Of a DNA stretch of 64,000 nucleotides, positions 46,180-58,448 are shown piece after piece. Under the pieces are notes generated by a model. It saw only the letters and a list, made by a program, of their open reading frames with translations, searched no databases and had not been told where the DNA came from. This DNA is from Wyeomyia smithii (taxonomy: Eukaryota; Arthropoda; Insecta; Diptera; Culicidae): positions 92,883,902-92,947,901 of the forward strand of contig NC_073695.1 in assembly GCF_029784165.1 (NCBI RefSeq), given 5' to 3'. The position numbers and the translations under genes are program-made. The stretch's first letter is position 1. Each line of letters opens with the position of its first letter.

Positions 46180-47010
46180 TTTAACAGTGTATCTTTTTAA
46201 CATACCGGTTTGTCTTACGGTGTATATTTATCCTGGAAGGACTAAATTACATTATACCAATCAAACAAACCGTTCTGGATTTCTTTTGTCTTTCTTTTTT
46301 TGGAAAATTTTATCTATTTAATTTTTACATGATCGAACCACAATCAATGATTATTATACCTTTTGTAATTTTTCTGAAGAAATCCAAATTCATAAAAATG
46401 TGCTTTTAATGAAAATAATTTTGAATTTTTTTATTGTTTTTGTTGAAAAAATAAAAATTAATTCAAGTAGTATTTTTCTTTGAAAGGTAAAATTTATATC
46501 TACAACTTTTCCGAAGGTGTCAAACTAGAGTGTCCCGAAATAACGTTTTGTCAAATAGTCTGGGGGCTCAACCGGAAAATAATTGGTTATGGTGTAACAA
46601 AAAAACTTTTGTATGGCGACAACTCTGAAAAATGTGACTTGATGTTGCACACGCTGAAGGTTATCACATTTTACAATATTCTTTACATAGTAAAACTCGA
46701 AGAGCTCAACAATGATTCAAGATAGGATTTTTGTGTCATTTGAGAATTTTTTTCTCATGGAATTCCCCATCTTTCTGTGGTATAGGATGGTTGCTAGCAT
46801 AAAGTTTGGTACGCTTTTTAAAGGTTTAATTTCAGAAAACATCATAAATAAGAATTTTCAGGAGAGCTAAAAAATTTGTAACAATGAAGTTTGAGCCACA
46901 ACAAGCCGTAACATTTTTTTTTTCTCTCAGTTTAGACTCCAAAAGATTTGCAAAAAATATATTTGGGTTCGATTTTAGTTTCACACCGATCAATCAAGCT
47001 GTTCTGGCTC
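46180..47010. repeat. Cluster of degenerate repeat U copies
   Basis: Three partial matches to the 9345 repeat: CAATCAAACAAACCGTTCTGG near 46260, ATCTACAACTTTTCCGAAGGTG near 46498, and CACACCGATCAATCAAGCTGTTC near 46982. The 81-codon frame at 46480-46722 is embedded in this repeat and is not called. Confidence 0.45.
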
Positions 47011-47786
47011 TACAAATATACGTAATCATACAAACTGTTTGTAGACCAAGCTCGACCCATGCGGCATGAACATGACGTTAGTAGCAAACTATATGTACAT
47101 TTGTATCCATATTAATTTTCGTTCTGATTGACTTATTTTGCAGCCCCAAATAACATAGGTACTTTGAATGTTATCAATCTATGAATAAACGTGTCAACTC
47201 TTAAAAAGGACAAATCGTTTGAAACTCATTTTCATACGCAAACAATATCTCATACTTCCGAAAACACTATTGACATTAGCTATGTGGAGAATGGAGTTTC
47301 GTAACTCGGAGTCGGTTTTGTTGACCACGTTCGCAATTGACAGTAGATCAAATCTATTGACAAATGTGCGAAGGCGGCCGATGCTTGGTGTCCACGCATC
47401 ACGTCGCATCATTCGCTCCAATCCGACCGAATACCGTAACCCACATGTCTCTTCACTGTCATGCTACAAGCCCATAGTATCAAAGCCTTGCCGATGCACC
47501 CAAATCCACGCCACCAGGTTTGGTTTGGCGGCAAGAGTGTGCGCGGTACTGCTGTGATGGTCAACCTCATCAAGAGTGTGTTATCGAATTTTCGTGGATC
47601 ATTATATGCAAATTTTCAATTTACACCCGTTTGCATCACTGCGAGCGCATGCTTTCCGAGTGTATGTGTGTTCTGTTGCGGTTTCAATTTTGCAAAAGCG
47701 GCTTCCATCCACGACGTTTTTTTTTCTTGCATTTTTACACTGCATACGCTAAGAGTAATATGATTTAACAACACGTTGACTATTTA
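47011..47786. other. Intergenic, nothing recognised
   Basis: Several overlapping 75-112 codon frames exist on both strands at 47194-47768, more than the local AT content predicts, but none shows a motif or shared direction. Left as unexplained. Confidence 0.4.
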
Positions 47787-47788
47787 GG

Positions 47789-47932
47789 TGCACAGTGAGA
47801 ACATGCGGTTTCGAAGATGACTGAAAAGAAAGTTAACAAATTCAACGAAAAGGTTTTATAAAGTACTAATTTTTAAATGAACTTAACTTTTTGGTGTGAA
47901 GCTTAAAAATTTATTCGTGTTCCCACTGTGCA
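47789..47932. mobile_element. 144 bp MITE, TGCACAGTG ends
   Basis: Inverted ends TGCACAGTGAGAACA (left) and TGCACAGTGGGAACA (read inwards from the right), 14 of 15 identical. The interior has no frame. Target duplication not resolved. Confidence 0.65.
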
Positions 47933-47933
47933 A

Positions 47934-50235
47934 CGATCGGCAACTGCATTGTGGAAGGAAACCGTCGCCGTTGCCTGTATCGCGTCGTTTTTAAAACTGA
48001 TAAAAATCAGAGTCACGCATCGGTTTTCGCGCAGCCAGTTTGCAGCGGACACTACACAGTATTTTTTGCGTTTGCGGTTTGAGGCACGGAGCCTGTTTGA
48101 AGTTGTCTACGCATTGATTTTATATTGTGCCCGTATTGAAACAGATTACCGAATGTTATGACTAACCATGGTTAATACGCACTCATCTGCTGGTAAAAGA
48201 GGAGGTGCATCCGGTTAAAAGCTCCCATTAAATTAAAAATTCGACAAAAAGATCCAATTTCCCAGCGCATGAAAAAAATCGATTTATTTCGTTCACTTCA
48301 CTAGGCGGCGTTGGTCGTTATCCTTGAAAAAATTACCTTGGTTGTGTAACCTGAACACGCAATATGCAATCAGGTATCGAATGGCGCTAATTTGTAGTGT
48401 ACTTTGAATTAAATGAACCATGAGCTCAAATGTAATTATTAACTAGGACCTGACCTCTTGGATTAATTGAATTTATGAATCATTGCGGACAATATTTTAT
48501 GTTACAGAGGATTAGAAACATATATTATTCATAATAATTTAATTCTAATCTAATTTTTGTACTTCAAAATTAGACATTTGGTAATGCAATCACATATTTC
48601 AACAACGATAAAAAAATATCAACGATATCTATAACAGAATCAACATGAACATATCGAAATTTTTTCGGGGCAATCGAATAATCAAATTATATTTCCGCTC
48701 AAATGTTGTATACATTGTAAAATTTTATCGTTTGTGTTACCACATGAGTATCATTCTGCAACATATACTGCTTCGGGTGACGAGGAAAAGCTTACCGCAT
48801 AGATCGCGCGAAATCGGTTCTGAGTTGATCATCTACCAGATCAACTTCTCACTGCAAGACCCCCACTGCTGGGAGTTCCCATCCTGAGTTCCCCTAGTAA
48901 GTGAGGCGGCTATTTTGTCAACATTTATGTTGGCTGCAGCACGAATACCACTGCACGATTCGCTCTACTACATTTATGTGTGCCAACGGTCTGCACATCG
49001 AATTTGCACATTATGCTGAAGCAAGAAATAGAAGTAAAAGAAAAAAAAAACAAATCTGAAAACGGTGTACTGTATTCAGAATGAAATTGAATAAAAAAAA
49101 TATTCTGCGGTTGACATTAAACGAGATCATTTTAATAAATTTGTTAAAGTGCATTCCCCCTTAAGTTAGAATTGGTTGATTAATTTAAATTGACTTATTC
49201 CATGTTCTATTGACCAAGATGCTAATAATCACCTGAATAATTAGAATGGTTGAAGAGTAATGTGACAGAATAGCCAATAATTTTTCGCAGGATTAATTGT
49301 TCATTTCACAGCTATGTAAAACATTATTGTAAAAGACAGTCTCCTTATGAGTGGCCTAAAAAAAATTTTTCGAAGTAAAATAACATCACAGAGATATAAC
49401 CTTTTGCATTTATTTTAAGATTCACACCAAACTTTCTTTTTGCTGAAATTCAGTAAACTTTTACTAAATATTACCACGCTGAAACTTCAATAATCGTTTC
49501 AGTAATGAAATATGACTGAACGATTCAGCACTGTGAAATGTCCCCAGGGGTGTTGTTGGGCGATAACTGTTATTCGATGCAAATTTGAGATGATGTTTTA
49601 TTTTTTATAATGATGAAGGCAGGTTTCACTGTTACGTCTGTTAGTTTGTGCTTTTACGTTTAAAAGTAAAGTCCAACTATAATTATAAAAAAATATTTAT
49701 TCCAAGATGCTTACAGATGTTGCTTTTTGCAAGCGTAAAAAACTTGTTTTTAAATGTTTGTGGTGGGTGAGTTGCGTTTTTTAATTCCCTTTATAACGAA
49801 GGTAATTTTGCATGAATAGCTCAAGTAAATTTTTGTAATCATGCACGTTAAGTTATCCATACAGTTACATATTAAAAATGAGTTGTTATTTTTTTTTCAA
49901 TTTTGTAACAATATTTTGATTTTGATTGAGAATATAAAAAATTAAGTATAAAATATGTTTCATATGTGGTATGAGTTTATAGCATTATGAAATTACGATT
50001 CACCAGGCATTATTTTTTGAAAGAATATTTTTTCAATTTTAAATATCCATAATTTGTTTCTATCCAAAAATAAAAGGAACCTGTCCAAAGTATATCTAAA
50101 CGAAAATTATAGACAAAAATCTGTTTCTTTACCACGATAAAAAATTGCCTGTCGAAAGTATATCCAAACAAAAAATACTACTTTCTTAGATCTACTAAGA
50201 AAACAACCCTACTTTGCAGCATCGTCTCTTGTGCA
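47934..50235. other. Intergenic, nothing recognised
   Basis: AT-rich sequence. The 77-codon frame at 47928-48158 crosses the MITE edge and has no motif. No RNA gene or repeat terminus was recognised between 48200 and 50200. Confidence 0.5.
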
Positions 50236-50239
50236 GCAG

Positions 50240-50312
50240 TATACTAGGCAGCTGTTGGTGTGAGTGGTAATGCTCTCTGTGGCCCCGTCTCAGTTCGACT
50301 CCGCTGACAGGT
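50240..50312 (+). other. tRNA-like sequence, degenerate
   Basis: An A-box-like GTGTGAGTGGTAATGC and a B-box-like AGTTCGACTCC are 30-odd bases apart, with a TTTTTTT terminator-like run at 50312-50318. The T-arm stem (CTCAG/CGCTG) does not pair, and no acceptor stem could be formed by eye, so it is not called as a tRNA. It may be a tRNA-derived SINE head or a tRNA relic. Confidence 0.3.
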
Positions 50313-50402
50313 TTTTTTCGTTCACTCCAATTTCATAACACACCACTAGCCAGCAAGCAACTCGCGAAGTCGCAACCATTGAACCAGCCCGAAGCTATTC
50401 CG

Positions 50403-50440
50403 TCAGTCAGTTTCGGAACAGCGTTCGGTTAGTGTAGATC
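50403..50440 (+). promoter_or_regulatory. Inr + DPE core promoter candidate
   Basis: TCAGTT at 50407-50412 is a perfect initiator, with the start adenine at 50409. AGATC at 50436-50440 falls exactly at +28 to +32 and matches the downstream promoter element RGWYV at all five positions. There is no TATA box 30 bp upstream, as expected for Inr/DPE promoters. A second overlapping initiator (TCAGTC, 50403) is out of register with the DPE. Confidence 0.5.
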
Positions 50441-51396
50441 TTGTGGTGTTCCTCTGTTACGCGTTCTGTTTTGCTTCATTATACCTCCTGGATATCGCGA
50501 CAGTTACTACAGATTGTTGAAGTGGCGCCCCGCGCATTCGAGTGCAGTAGGCAAGTTGTAGGTGGCCTCGACGTCGCCTGTAGTGTAGTTGTAGGGTGAT
50601 GATCGTGGTGGTCCCAAGAGGTTTTTGCATTTTAATGCAGGGTGCGATCGTCTTACCCTTTGCCACCGCGTTGCTTCCGCGGTCGATCTCACTCGCTCTC
50701 TCGTAGTGGCAAACGAAGCTATCGCGGTTGTGCAGTGTCCAGGCAGTCTGCAGAGTGTCCACCATGCACAAGTTACGACCTCTACGGAGCTTCCACTAAC
50801 AGTAACTTGTACGTGGTTGTGGTTTCAGAACAAGTGAAAGAAATAACGACCTGATCGTTTATAGACTCCAGAGTTGGGAAAAAATCTACAGCGAATGCGA
50901 AGAAGAATCGTGCGATAGCTGTTGTGTGTGATAGTGATAGTTCTTCGACATTCTGTTTTATTTTTTCTCAATTCCGGTGCGTCACTAACAGTTACTAAAA
51001 TGCAAAATTACGAAGCATCATAAAAAAACATCCAATAGCCAAACCGCGCATAACCAACCTCGTTCAAGGGGAGGTGCTTTCGTCTTTCTCCGCTGTTGCA
51101 CTCTCACTTTGATGATAGAGTTCCTCGCGAAGGCAAACTTACACGCAGTGAATAGCTCGGAGCCGCAATAATATTGCTAAGGTCGGTAAATTTGAAACAT
51201 TTGGAGAGTTGGTCTGTGCTTTTGATTGGTGATCTCGTCATCTTCGCGCTAAACATACCAATTTCCGTTCGAAACCCACGACGATGCAACATGGGGCACA
51301 ATTTGAGGATCTATCTGGATAACTATTGCCATAGCTAACAGAAGCTTCCAAACTTTGTAGAGAAGCATCATCATCGGAGGAAGTCAAAAGTATAAG
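50409..51396 (+). other. Possible non-coding first exon of an unseen gene
   Basis: From the core promoter to a strong donor AAG|GTAAGAG at 51394-51403. The stretch is more GC-rich than its flanks and has no long frame, as in insect 5' UTR exons. No downstream exon is seen before 64000. Overlapping frames on both strands (for example minus 50457-50771) have no motif. The exon is an inference from signals alone. Confidence 0.3.
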
Positions 51397-52083
51397 GTAA
51401 GAGTTCGTAATTGTACACCGCATAGTTTTCCGTGAGCGCCCTCCTGATTGACCGAGGCTTTCGGGCTGCACTCGAGCATCTGGAAATGTCTACGACGATT
51501 GTATTTTTTACGAGAGCACTAATTGAACGTTGGTTTCCTGCTTTATTATTGATCAAGGAGTACGGATGAAGTAGTACTCCGTAGATCGTAAGTTTCGTCG
51601 AGGTCTTGAAATATTGAGTTGTCTCTTTGTGTAGGCTGACATTCGAATTGGTCTGGCAATTAAAGACTCGAGAGGACAGCCAATTTATCCGTTCAATAAC
51701 ACGTTCGAGATTTCACGATTTTTTTTCGTGATAAGAATCTAAAATCTAATTCTGTAAAAAACGTCTGTTTCGAAACTTAAAAGATGGGTTATGCAGTCGA
51801 ATTGTTTAGTCATTTCAAGGTGGAAAATGAAATCATCTGTGGCATTTGTACATTTTGCCAGCGAAAAAAAATCGATTATCAAAGAAAATCCTGATAACAA
51901 TATCATAGGGGAATTGAGACAAAAGCTATGTAATTGATTTTTCTTCAGAATAATATTATCACCAACCGATTTTGAGACATTCATACTTTAAGTAAGGAAA
52001 TAACGTAATCATTATAATCCTTTTTAGCTGAGTTGTTGACGTTATTTTTGATATTTTTTTACTTGCCTATGAAATAATACATA
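51397..52083. other. Nothing recognised
   Basis: No repeat end or coding motif. If the exon above is real this is intronic. Confidence 0.5.
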
Positions 52084-52093
52084 TTTGAATCGT

Positions 52094-52279
52094 CTCTTAG
52101 CTAGTCAAGCCAGTCATCGTAGGTTCGAGGCTCGGTTCGGGAGAGACTGTTAGTGTCAGTAGGATTGTAGCGCTGGCCCCGCAATTGTCCTGTACACTAA
52201 ACAGTTGGCTGCAAAGTCTGTGTATAATAAACAGAAGGTTGAGTTCCAAATCGGAATGTAGAACCAAGGTTTTGCATTT
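52094..52279 (+). mobile_element. tRNA-derived SINE, second copy
   Basis: 186 bp, 5' part partly lost, with a 10 bp target duplication TTTGAATCGT (52084-52093 and 52280-52289). It matches 20631-20845 from GTCAAGCCAGTCATCGTAGG through GAATGTAGAACCAAGGTTTT. The B-box is degraded (GGTTCGAGGCT). The two copies differ by roughly one base in ten by eye. Confidence 0.85.
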
Positions 52280-52410
52280 TTTGAATCGTATCAAAATTCT
52301 AGTGTTTTGTGCTAGATTGTTTGTGCTGAGTTGGTTACATTACTAGTCTCTAATTTTCACGACATTTTGCTTTCGAAAAGAAAAAAATGGCAAATGGAGA
52401 TTTAAAATTA

Positions 52411-52514
52411 GGGTGTGGGACTGTTCGTCAGGGGTTTTCTTCGTCATAATTTTTGCTTCATCCTTATGAGAAATATATGACGAAGAAAACCCCTACCGAA
52501 GTAGTCCCACACCC
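52411..52514. mobile_element. 104 bp hairpin MITE flanked by TA
   Basis: Arms GGGTGTGGGACTGTTCGTCA and, read inwards, GGGTGTGGGACTACTTCGGT, both continuing GGGGTTTTCTTCGTCATA; about 38 of 40 positions can pair allowing small bulges. TA flanks at 52409-52410 and 52515-52516 fit a Tc1-mariner-type target. The RNA would fold into one long hairpin with a loop of about 25 nt. Confidence 0.75.
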
Positions 52515-52519
52515 TACAT

Positions 52520-53450
52520 GATTTCTCAAAATTAAGAATCAAGTTCATCTTTTCCATTTAGTTAAAAAGGGGCAATTTTGACAAAAAAAAGAGAAATGAT
52601 AATAAAGAATTGACATTGTTTCATAACAATTTACAACTGTTTAGCCTATTTGTGTGCACTCATGAATACAGCAAACCGGGTTTTTAGTTCATACTTGATC
52701 ATCTTCTAGAAAACCCAAATTAATTGCACTAGAAAAAAGAAAAGAAAGAAATTGAATATTCCCAGTCAAACTGCAAAAATCCAAGTCGGTTTCATAAAAT
52801 ATGCAAATAATAGTTTGTTATAAAAAATAATACATCAAATACATTGTAGTGATTATTAAGTTTTGGCTACTTAAGCATTGGTCCATTCTAAGAAATATTG
52901 TATAATAAATAAAAATAATGGCAAAATGGAAAAAAATATAAATGAACCCAGTTCACTCCAAATCTTCCATACCGTGGTCAACTAGACTTATTGCGTCTAA
53001 AATGAATGCCAATTAATTACCTGGCAGAGAAGATACAGCTGGTTTTGTTAGCGTCAGCGTGAATCAACCAAGAAGTGTCATTAGGAAACAGGCGGCTTGG
53101 TGAAATGAAGTAAGAGGAATAGTATAGTTGACGCAAATTCAGATGACCTACAGTTATTTTGAAGAAATGTTGAAACACATGTTTTGTAGAGGAAAAGAGA
53201 GTCAGTTTTTAGTACAATAACGTATAAATTTAAATAGGCATAAAACCAATTATAACTATGATACCTTCAGTGTGTGAAAAATTTCTTGGTATTCTTAAGA
53301 TATACACATACTCTCAATCAAAAAATTCTATCGGTCCGGCTAACAACTGTAGGTCAATCAGCCATCGTATTTTTGTAATTAAACGCACGGAAACGGAATT
53401 TATTACAATCACTTAAAGTTTGAACACTTTTTTCGATAAGATTACCAACA
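52520..53450. other. Nothing recognised
   Basis: AT-rich sequence leading into the LINE remnant. No motif seen. Confidence 0.5.
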
Positions 53451-53477
53451 TGAATGTTTTTATGAATGACAGTGTGA

Positions 53478-54378
53478 TTGCTAGATTTTTCTAACGAAGT
53501 TAGAACCTTGGAGAAGCATTTGCGATCTGCACAAGATATCAACAGCTCCTTGAAAACCTGTGACTACCATCTTCTTTTGGGAGATTATAATCAGCCTGGC
53601 CTTGTCTGGTCAATCGCTTCTTCAGGATTCTTGTATGCTGATTCCAATTGTTTTAGCTTTTCACAAACTAGCTGCTGCCTTCTTGATGGATTTGCCATAC
53701 TTGACATGAACCAGATAAACTACATCAAAAACTGCCGTGATCGCATCCTAGACCTTGTGTTAATCAATTCCGACGCCACCCTTAACCAACAACCTTAACC
53801 AATACTGACTGGAGCTCTCTTCGGCTCGTTCAAAATGTCGACAGCGCTGTTGAGTTGTTCGTCAGTTTTCTTAACGAGTCATTTCACCACTACGTTCCGG
53901 CTCCGCTTCCCCGGAGAAAACCACCATGGTCCAACAATTTCTTGCGAATTTTGAAGCGTCGTAGAGCCAAGGCACTGAGACAATATACTAATATGAGAAC
54001 TCCCAATACAAAACGTCTATTGAATATTGCTAGCCACAGACACAGGTCTTATAACAAACTGCTTTATGTAAGGTACACTAGGCGCATGGAATCAAATCTC
54101 AAGCAGTACCCAAAGCGTTTTTGGTCTTTCATGAATACAAAAAGAAGGGACAAAGGTCTACCAACTACAGTTTTTCTTAATGACGATGAAACCAATACAA
54201 GCGAAGGAATGTGCAACTTATTCGCGAAGCATTTTACCGATGTTTTTCTCCAAGAATCGATTTCCACTCAGCTGATCGCTTTGGCGGACGTCCCGCCTCA
54301 TATTTTGGACATTGGCAACTTCAGATTTTCAGAACGTGACATCATTGAGGCAATCAAAAAATGAAACCCTCAAGTGCT
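53478..54378 (+). pseudogene. LINE endonuclease C-terminus and linker (older LINE)
   Basis: The first frame reads HLLLGDYNQPGLVWS, the conserved GD-N-PG-W segment of LINE endonucleases, then CRDRILDLVLIN near the domain end. A frameshift at about 53800-53850 leads to PPWSNNFLRILKRRRAKALRQ, SYNKLLYVRYTRRMES and FAKHFTDVF, the linker before the RT. A one-base loss in an A-run just before MKPSS (54358-54363) shifts frame right at the point where the second LINE inserted. Confidence 0.8.
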
Positions 54379-54576
54379 TTTTTTTTTTTTTTGTTCACAC
54401 AACATTTATTTGACACGGCACAATACAAATTAATGTTTTACGGAGCCAATTAAATCTAATGCCTTATGGTCTAGAATATCTTATAATCTAAAGGCAAATT
54501 CTTTACCCTCGCTGCCGACTACGAGCTGAAAATAAATCTAATACTAAAACTAACATGGTTTTTTTTTGTTTCGCTG

Positions 54577-57500
54577 TTAAATTGGCACCTTGATGCTCTT
54601 CAAGTAGCTATAAACATGTAGCATGTATGGCAAGTTTCGCTGAGCGAGAATATCACGAACTGGCACATAGGGCTGTATTCCTCGGGCCCTGAGGGTATCC
54701 AAAAGTAGAGATCTGGCGCCGCAGAATTCAGCACATACCCAAACCACGTGTTCAATGTCTTGATACCCCAATCCACAAACGCAATGATTACTGCTCGCCA
54801 GCCCAATACGCAAGAGATGTGCATCTAGCCCGTAGTGGTTGGACATAATCCGAGACATCATGCGAATGAAATCTCGTCCTACATCCAACCCCCGAAACCA
54901 AGGTTTGGTGGAAACCTTGGGGATGATGCTGTGTAGCCACCTCCCCAGTTCTCCCTTATCCCACGAGGCCTGCCAGTTGACAAGTGTACTCTGACGTGAA
55001 AATTTTAAAAATTCATTGTAGGCAATTTGTCTGTTATAAATATCACCGTTTGTTGCACCCACCTTAGCCAAAGTGTCCGCTTTCTCATTGCCCGGAATGA
55101 AACAATGAGAAGGGACCCACACTAAGGTAATCTGAGAAGATTTTTCGGATAAAGCACTTAGATGTTCCCGTATTTTCCCCAGGAAATACGGAGAGTGCTT
55201 AACATCTTTCATCGATCGGAGAGCCTCAATAGAACTGAGACTGTCCGTAAAGATGAAGTAATGTTCCGTGGGCATTGTTTCAATAATCCCTAAGGTATAC
55301 TGAATTGCAGCCAATTCTGCGACGTAAACAGAAGCAGGATTATCGAGCTTGTAGGAGGCGGTAAAATTATTGTTGAAGATACCGAAGCCAGTGGACCCGT
55401 TGAGAAGTGATCCATCAGTATAAAACGCATTGTCGCAGTTGATGTTTTTATATTTGTTATAAAATATTTTAGGGATCTGCTGCACGCGTAAATGATGCGG
55501 GATTCCACGAGTTTCTTCCATTATGGATGTATCGAAAAACACAGTAGAAACAGAAGTATCTAATAAGTTGACACGATTGGAGGTGTATGGGGAAGGATTT
55601 ATACTTTGAGACATGTGATTGAAATACACAGTCATGAAACGGGTTTGAGAATTAAGTTCCACTAGCCTATCGAAATTTTCAATTACCAAGGGGTTCAAAA
55701 CCTCACATTTGATGAGAATACGAGTAGTCAGATCCCAAAATCGGTCTTTTAATGGGAGAACGCCCGCCAAAACTTCCAAACTCATCGTATGGGTCGAATG
55801 CATGCAACCTAAGGCAATACGCAAACAACGATTCTGCAATCGTTCCAGCTTGATTAAATGGGTGTTTGCAGCGGAGCGGAAGCAGAAACACCCGTACTCA
55901 AGCACCGACAATATCGTTGTTTGGTAAAGCCTTATAAGGTCTCCTGGGTGGGCGCCCCACCATGATCCAGTAATTGTCCGGAGAAAATTCACTCTTTGTT
56001 GACATTTTTTCATCAAATACCGAACGTGACATCCCTAGGTGCCTTTCGAATCGAACCAGACACCAAGATATTTAGATACCAAAACCTGAGAAATCGTTTC
56101 ACCCATTAACTGTAAGTGGAGCTGAGCATGGAGCAGCAAAAACTACTGTCTCAGTCTTCTCCGGAGAGAATTCGATACCTAGCTGTAAAGCCCAAGCAGA
56201 CAAATTGTCCAAGGTATCTTGCAATGGTCCTTGCAAGTCGGCAGCTTTGGCTCCTGTAACAGAGACCACGCTGTCGTCTGCAAGTTGTCTTATCGTGCAT
56301 AAATTTGCCAGACATGCGTCAATGTCATTTACATAAAAATTGTAAAGAAGGGGGCTTAAGCATGAGCCCTGGGGAAGACCCATGTAGCTAATACGAAAAG
56401 TTGCCAAATCGCCATGCGTAAAATGCATATGCTTTTCGGACAACAAATTATGCAAAAAATTGTTCGAAATTGGTGGAAATCCTTGTCGGTGAAGTTTGCC
56501 CGAAATAATGTCAATAGAAACGGAATCAAAAGCCCCCTTAATGTCCAAGAACACAGATGCCATTTGTTCTTTGCGAGCATAGGCTAGCTGAATATCTGAA
56601 GAAAGCAACGCAAGACAGTCATTCGTTCCTCTGGCACGGCGGAAGCCAAATTGAGTATCTGATAGTAGACCGTTTGATCAATTCGTTCCATCGTTCCATC
56701 AATTTCCGGATACAGCATAGCATTGCAATCGGCCTATAAGAGTTGTGATCAGAAGCTGGTTTTCCCGTTTTTTGTATGGCGATCACCTTCACTTGCCTCC
56801 AATCCTGCGGTACAATGTTTTGCTCCAGGAACTTATTGAACAAGTTCAACAAGCGCCTCTTAGCATTGCCGGGTAGATTCTTCAACAAGTTGAATTTGAT
56901 TCTATCTAACCCAGGCGCGTTATTGTTACAGGACAGGAGGGCAACTGAAAATTCTGCCATCGTAAAAGGTGATTCTATCGCATCGTGGCCCGGAGACGTA
57001 TCGCGAACAAAGTTTTGCGCAGGAACAGAGTCCGGACATACTTTCCTGGCAAAATCAAATATCCACCGACTTGAAGACTCCTCGCTTTCGTTGACCGTTA
57101 TACGATTTCGCATTCTTCGGGCTGTGTTCCAAAGAGTGCTCATCGATGTCTCCCTCGATGTTTCGTTTACGAACCGGCGCCAATATCCACGTTTCTTTGC
57201 TCGGACCAAGCTTTTGAACTTGGTCTCAAGCTCCAAATACCGCTTAAAGTCGTCGGGTTGACATTTCACCCAAAAGAAGGCCTTAAACGCGTCGGATTTT
57301 TTCGTGTAGACATCGGAGCACTCTTTGTCCCACCACGGAGTGGGAGGCCGTTCTTTGATCGTCACGCCGGGATATTTCTTCGTTTGGGCTTGCAACGCGG
57401 CGTTGAGAATCAAGCCCGCGAGGAGGTTGTATTCTTCAAGTGGTGGGTGATGTTGAATCGACTCGACAGCTTCTGATATCATTTCCTCGTATAATTTCCA

Positions 57501-58240
57501 ATCGATATTCCGTGTGAGGTCATACGGAATATCAACTGATCGCGTGCGAGTTGAACCATTATCAATTGAAATTTGAATAGGCAAATGATCGCTACCGTGG
57601 GGATCAAGGACTACCTTCCATATGCAATCCAACCGTAGCGATGTTGAACATAAAGATAAATCTAAAGCACTGGGGTGCGCTGGAGGTTTCGGAACGCGTG
57701 TCATATCCCCGTTGTTTAATATTGTCATGTCGAAGTCGTCGCAGAGGTTATAGATCAAAGAGGAACGGTTATCATTAGAAGGGGAACCCCAAGCCACGCC
57801 GTGAGAGTTAAAATCTCCCAAAATCAAACGTGGCGAGGGAAGAAGTTCTATTAAACCAAAGAGCAGCCGTTGCCCAACCTGTGCTCTGGGAGGAATATAT
57901 ATATTGAGGCAATACAAAGCTCTTTACCTTGTATTGTCATTTGACATGCGACAGCTTCGACGCCTGGGACCGTGGGGAGGTTAATACGATAGAAGGAATA
58001 GCACTTCTTAATCCCTAGAAGTACTCCTCCGTGAGGGGTGTCTCGGTCGAGGCGAATTATATTAAAATCATGGAAGCTAAGATCTACATTTGAAGTGAGC
58101 CAAGTTTCACAGAGGGAAAATGCATCGCATTTATGCTTATCAATCAAAACTTTAAATGAGTCAATTTTGGGGATGATACTTCTACAATTCCACTGTAAAA
58201 TAGAGATAGAATCCTTCATCTCAGCCGATGAATTAGCCAT
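54577..58240 (-). pseudogene. ORF2 of the I-like LINE: EN-RT-RNase H, frameshifted
   Basis: Starts MANSSAEMKDSISILQWNCR at 58240. The endonuclease runs to about 57530 (LQWNCRSIIPK, CETWL, LILGDFNSHG, GSDHLPIQI). RT motifs are APGLDRIKFNLLKN, NSYRPIAMLCC, DIKGAFDSVS, GLPQGSCLSPLLYNFYVNDI and the catalytic QLADDSVVS. RNase H shows FYTDGSLLNG, AELAAIQYTLG, FTDSLSSIEAL, WVPSH and GNEKADTLAK, so all acidic residues are kept. The C-terminus has C-x-C-x7-H-x4-C. Damage: two extra bases in a TA run near 57900, a deletion of tens of bases after RKLME near 56670, a one-base shift near 56110, and a TAG near 56040 where a tryptophan codon is likely ancestral. Apart from these the frame is well preserved. 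Confidence 0.9.
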
Positions 58241-58448
58241 CGAAGGATACGATCGCTGCAAGGAGGGGCCATTTAGCAGTCAACTGCTTCAAAAACGTTT
58301 TAACTGTTGGTAGAAATGCCAGCAGAAGACTTTTAAGAGGATCAGTTATGTTGAAATTTTCAAAAATCCAGTCCACAATATCTGAAAACTTCAGCAGTCC
58401 AGATTCTGGCTGAATCTTGGACGAAAAAGAAGGAACAGTTGGGTTTTT

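Noticed and set aside
47194..47768. Cluster of overlapping 75-112 codon frames
   Set aside because: Frames lie on both strands, none has a motif or splice signals linking them, and they do not match the other coding sequences in the window.
50240..50312. Possible tRNA gene
   Set aside because: A- and B-box-like strings and a T-run are present, but the T-arm and acceptor stems do not pair; kept only as a tRNA-like relic.
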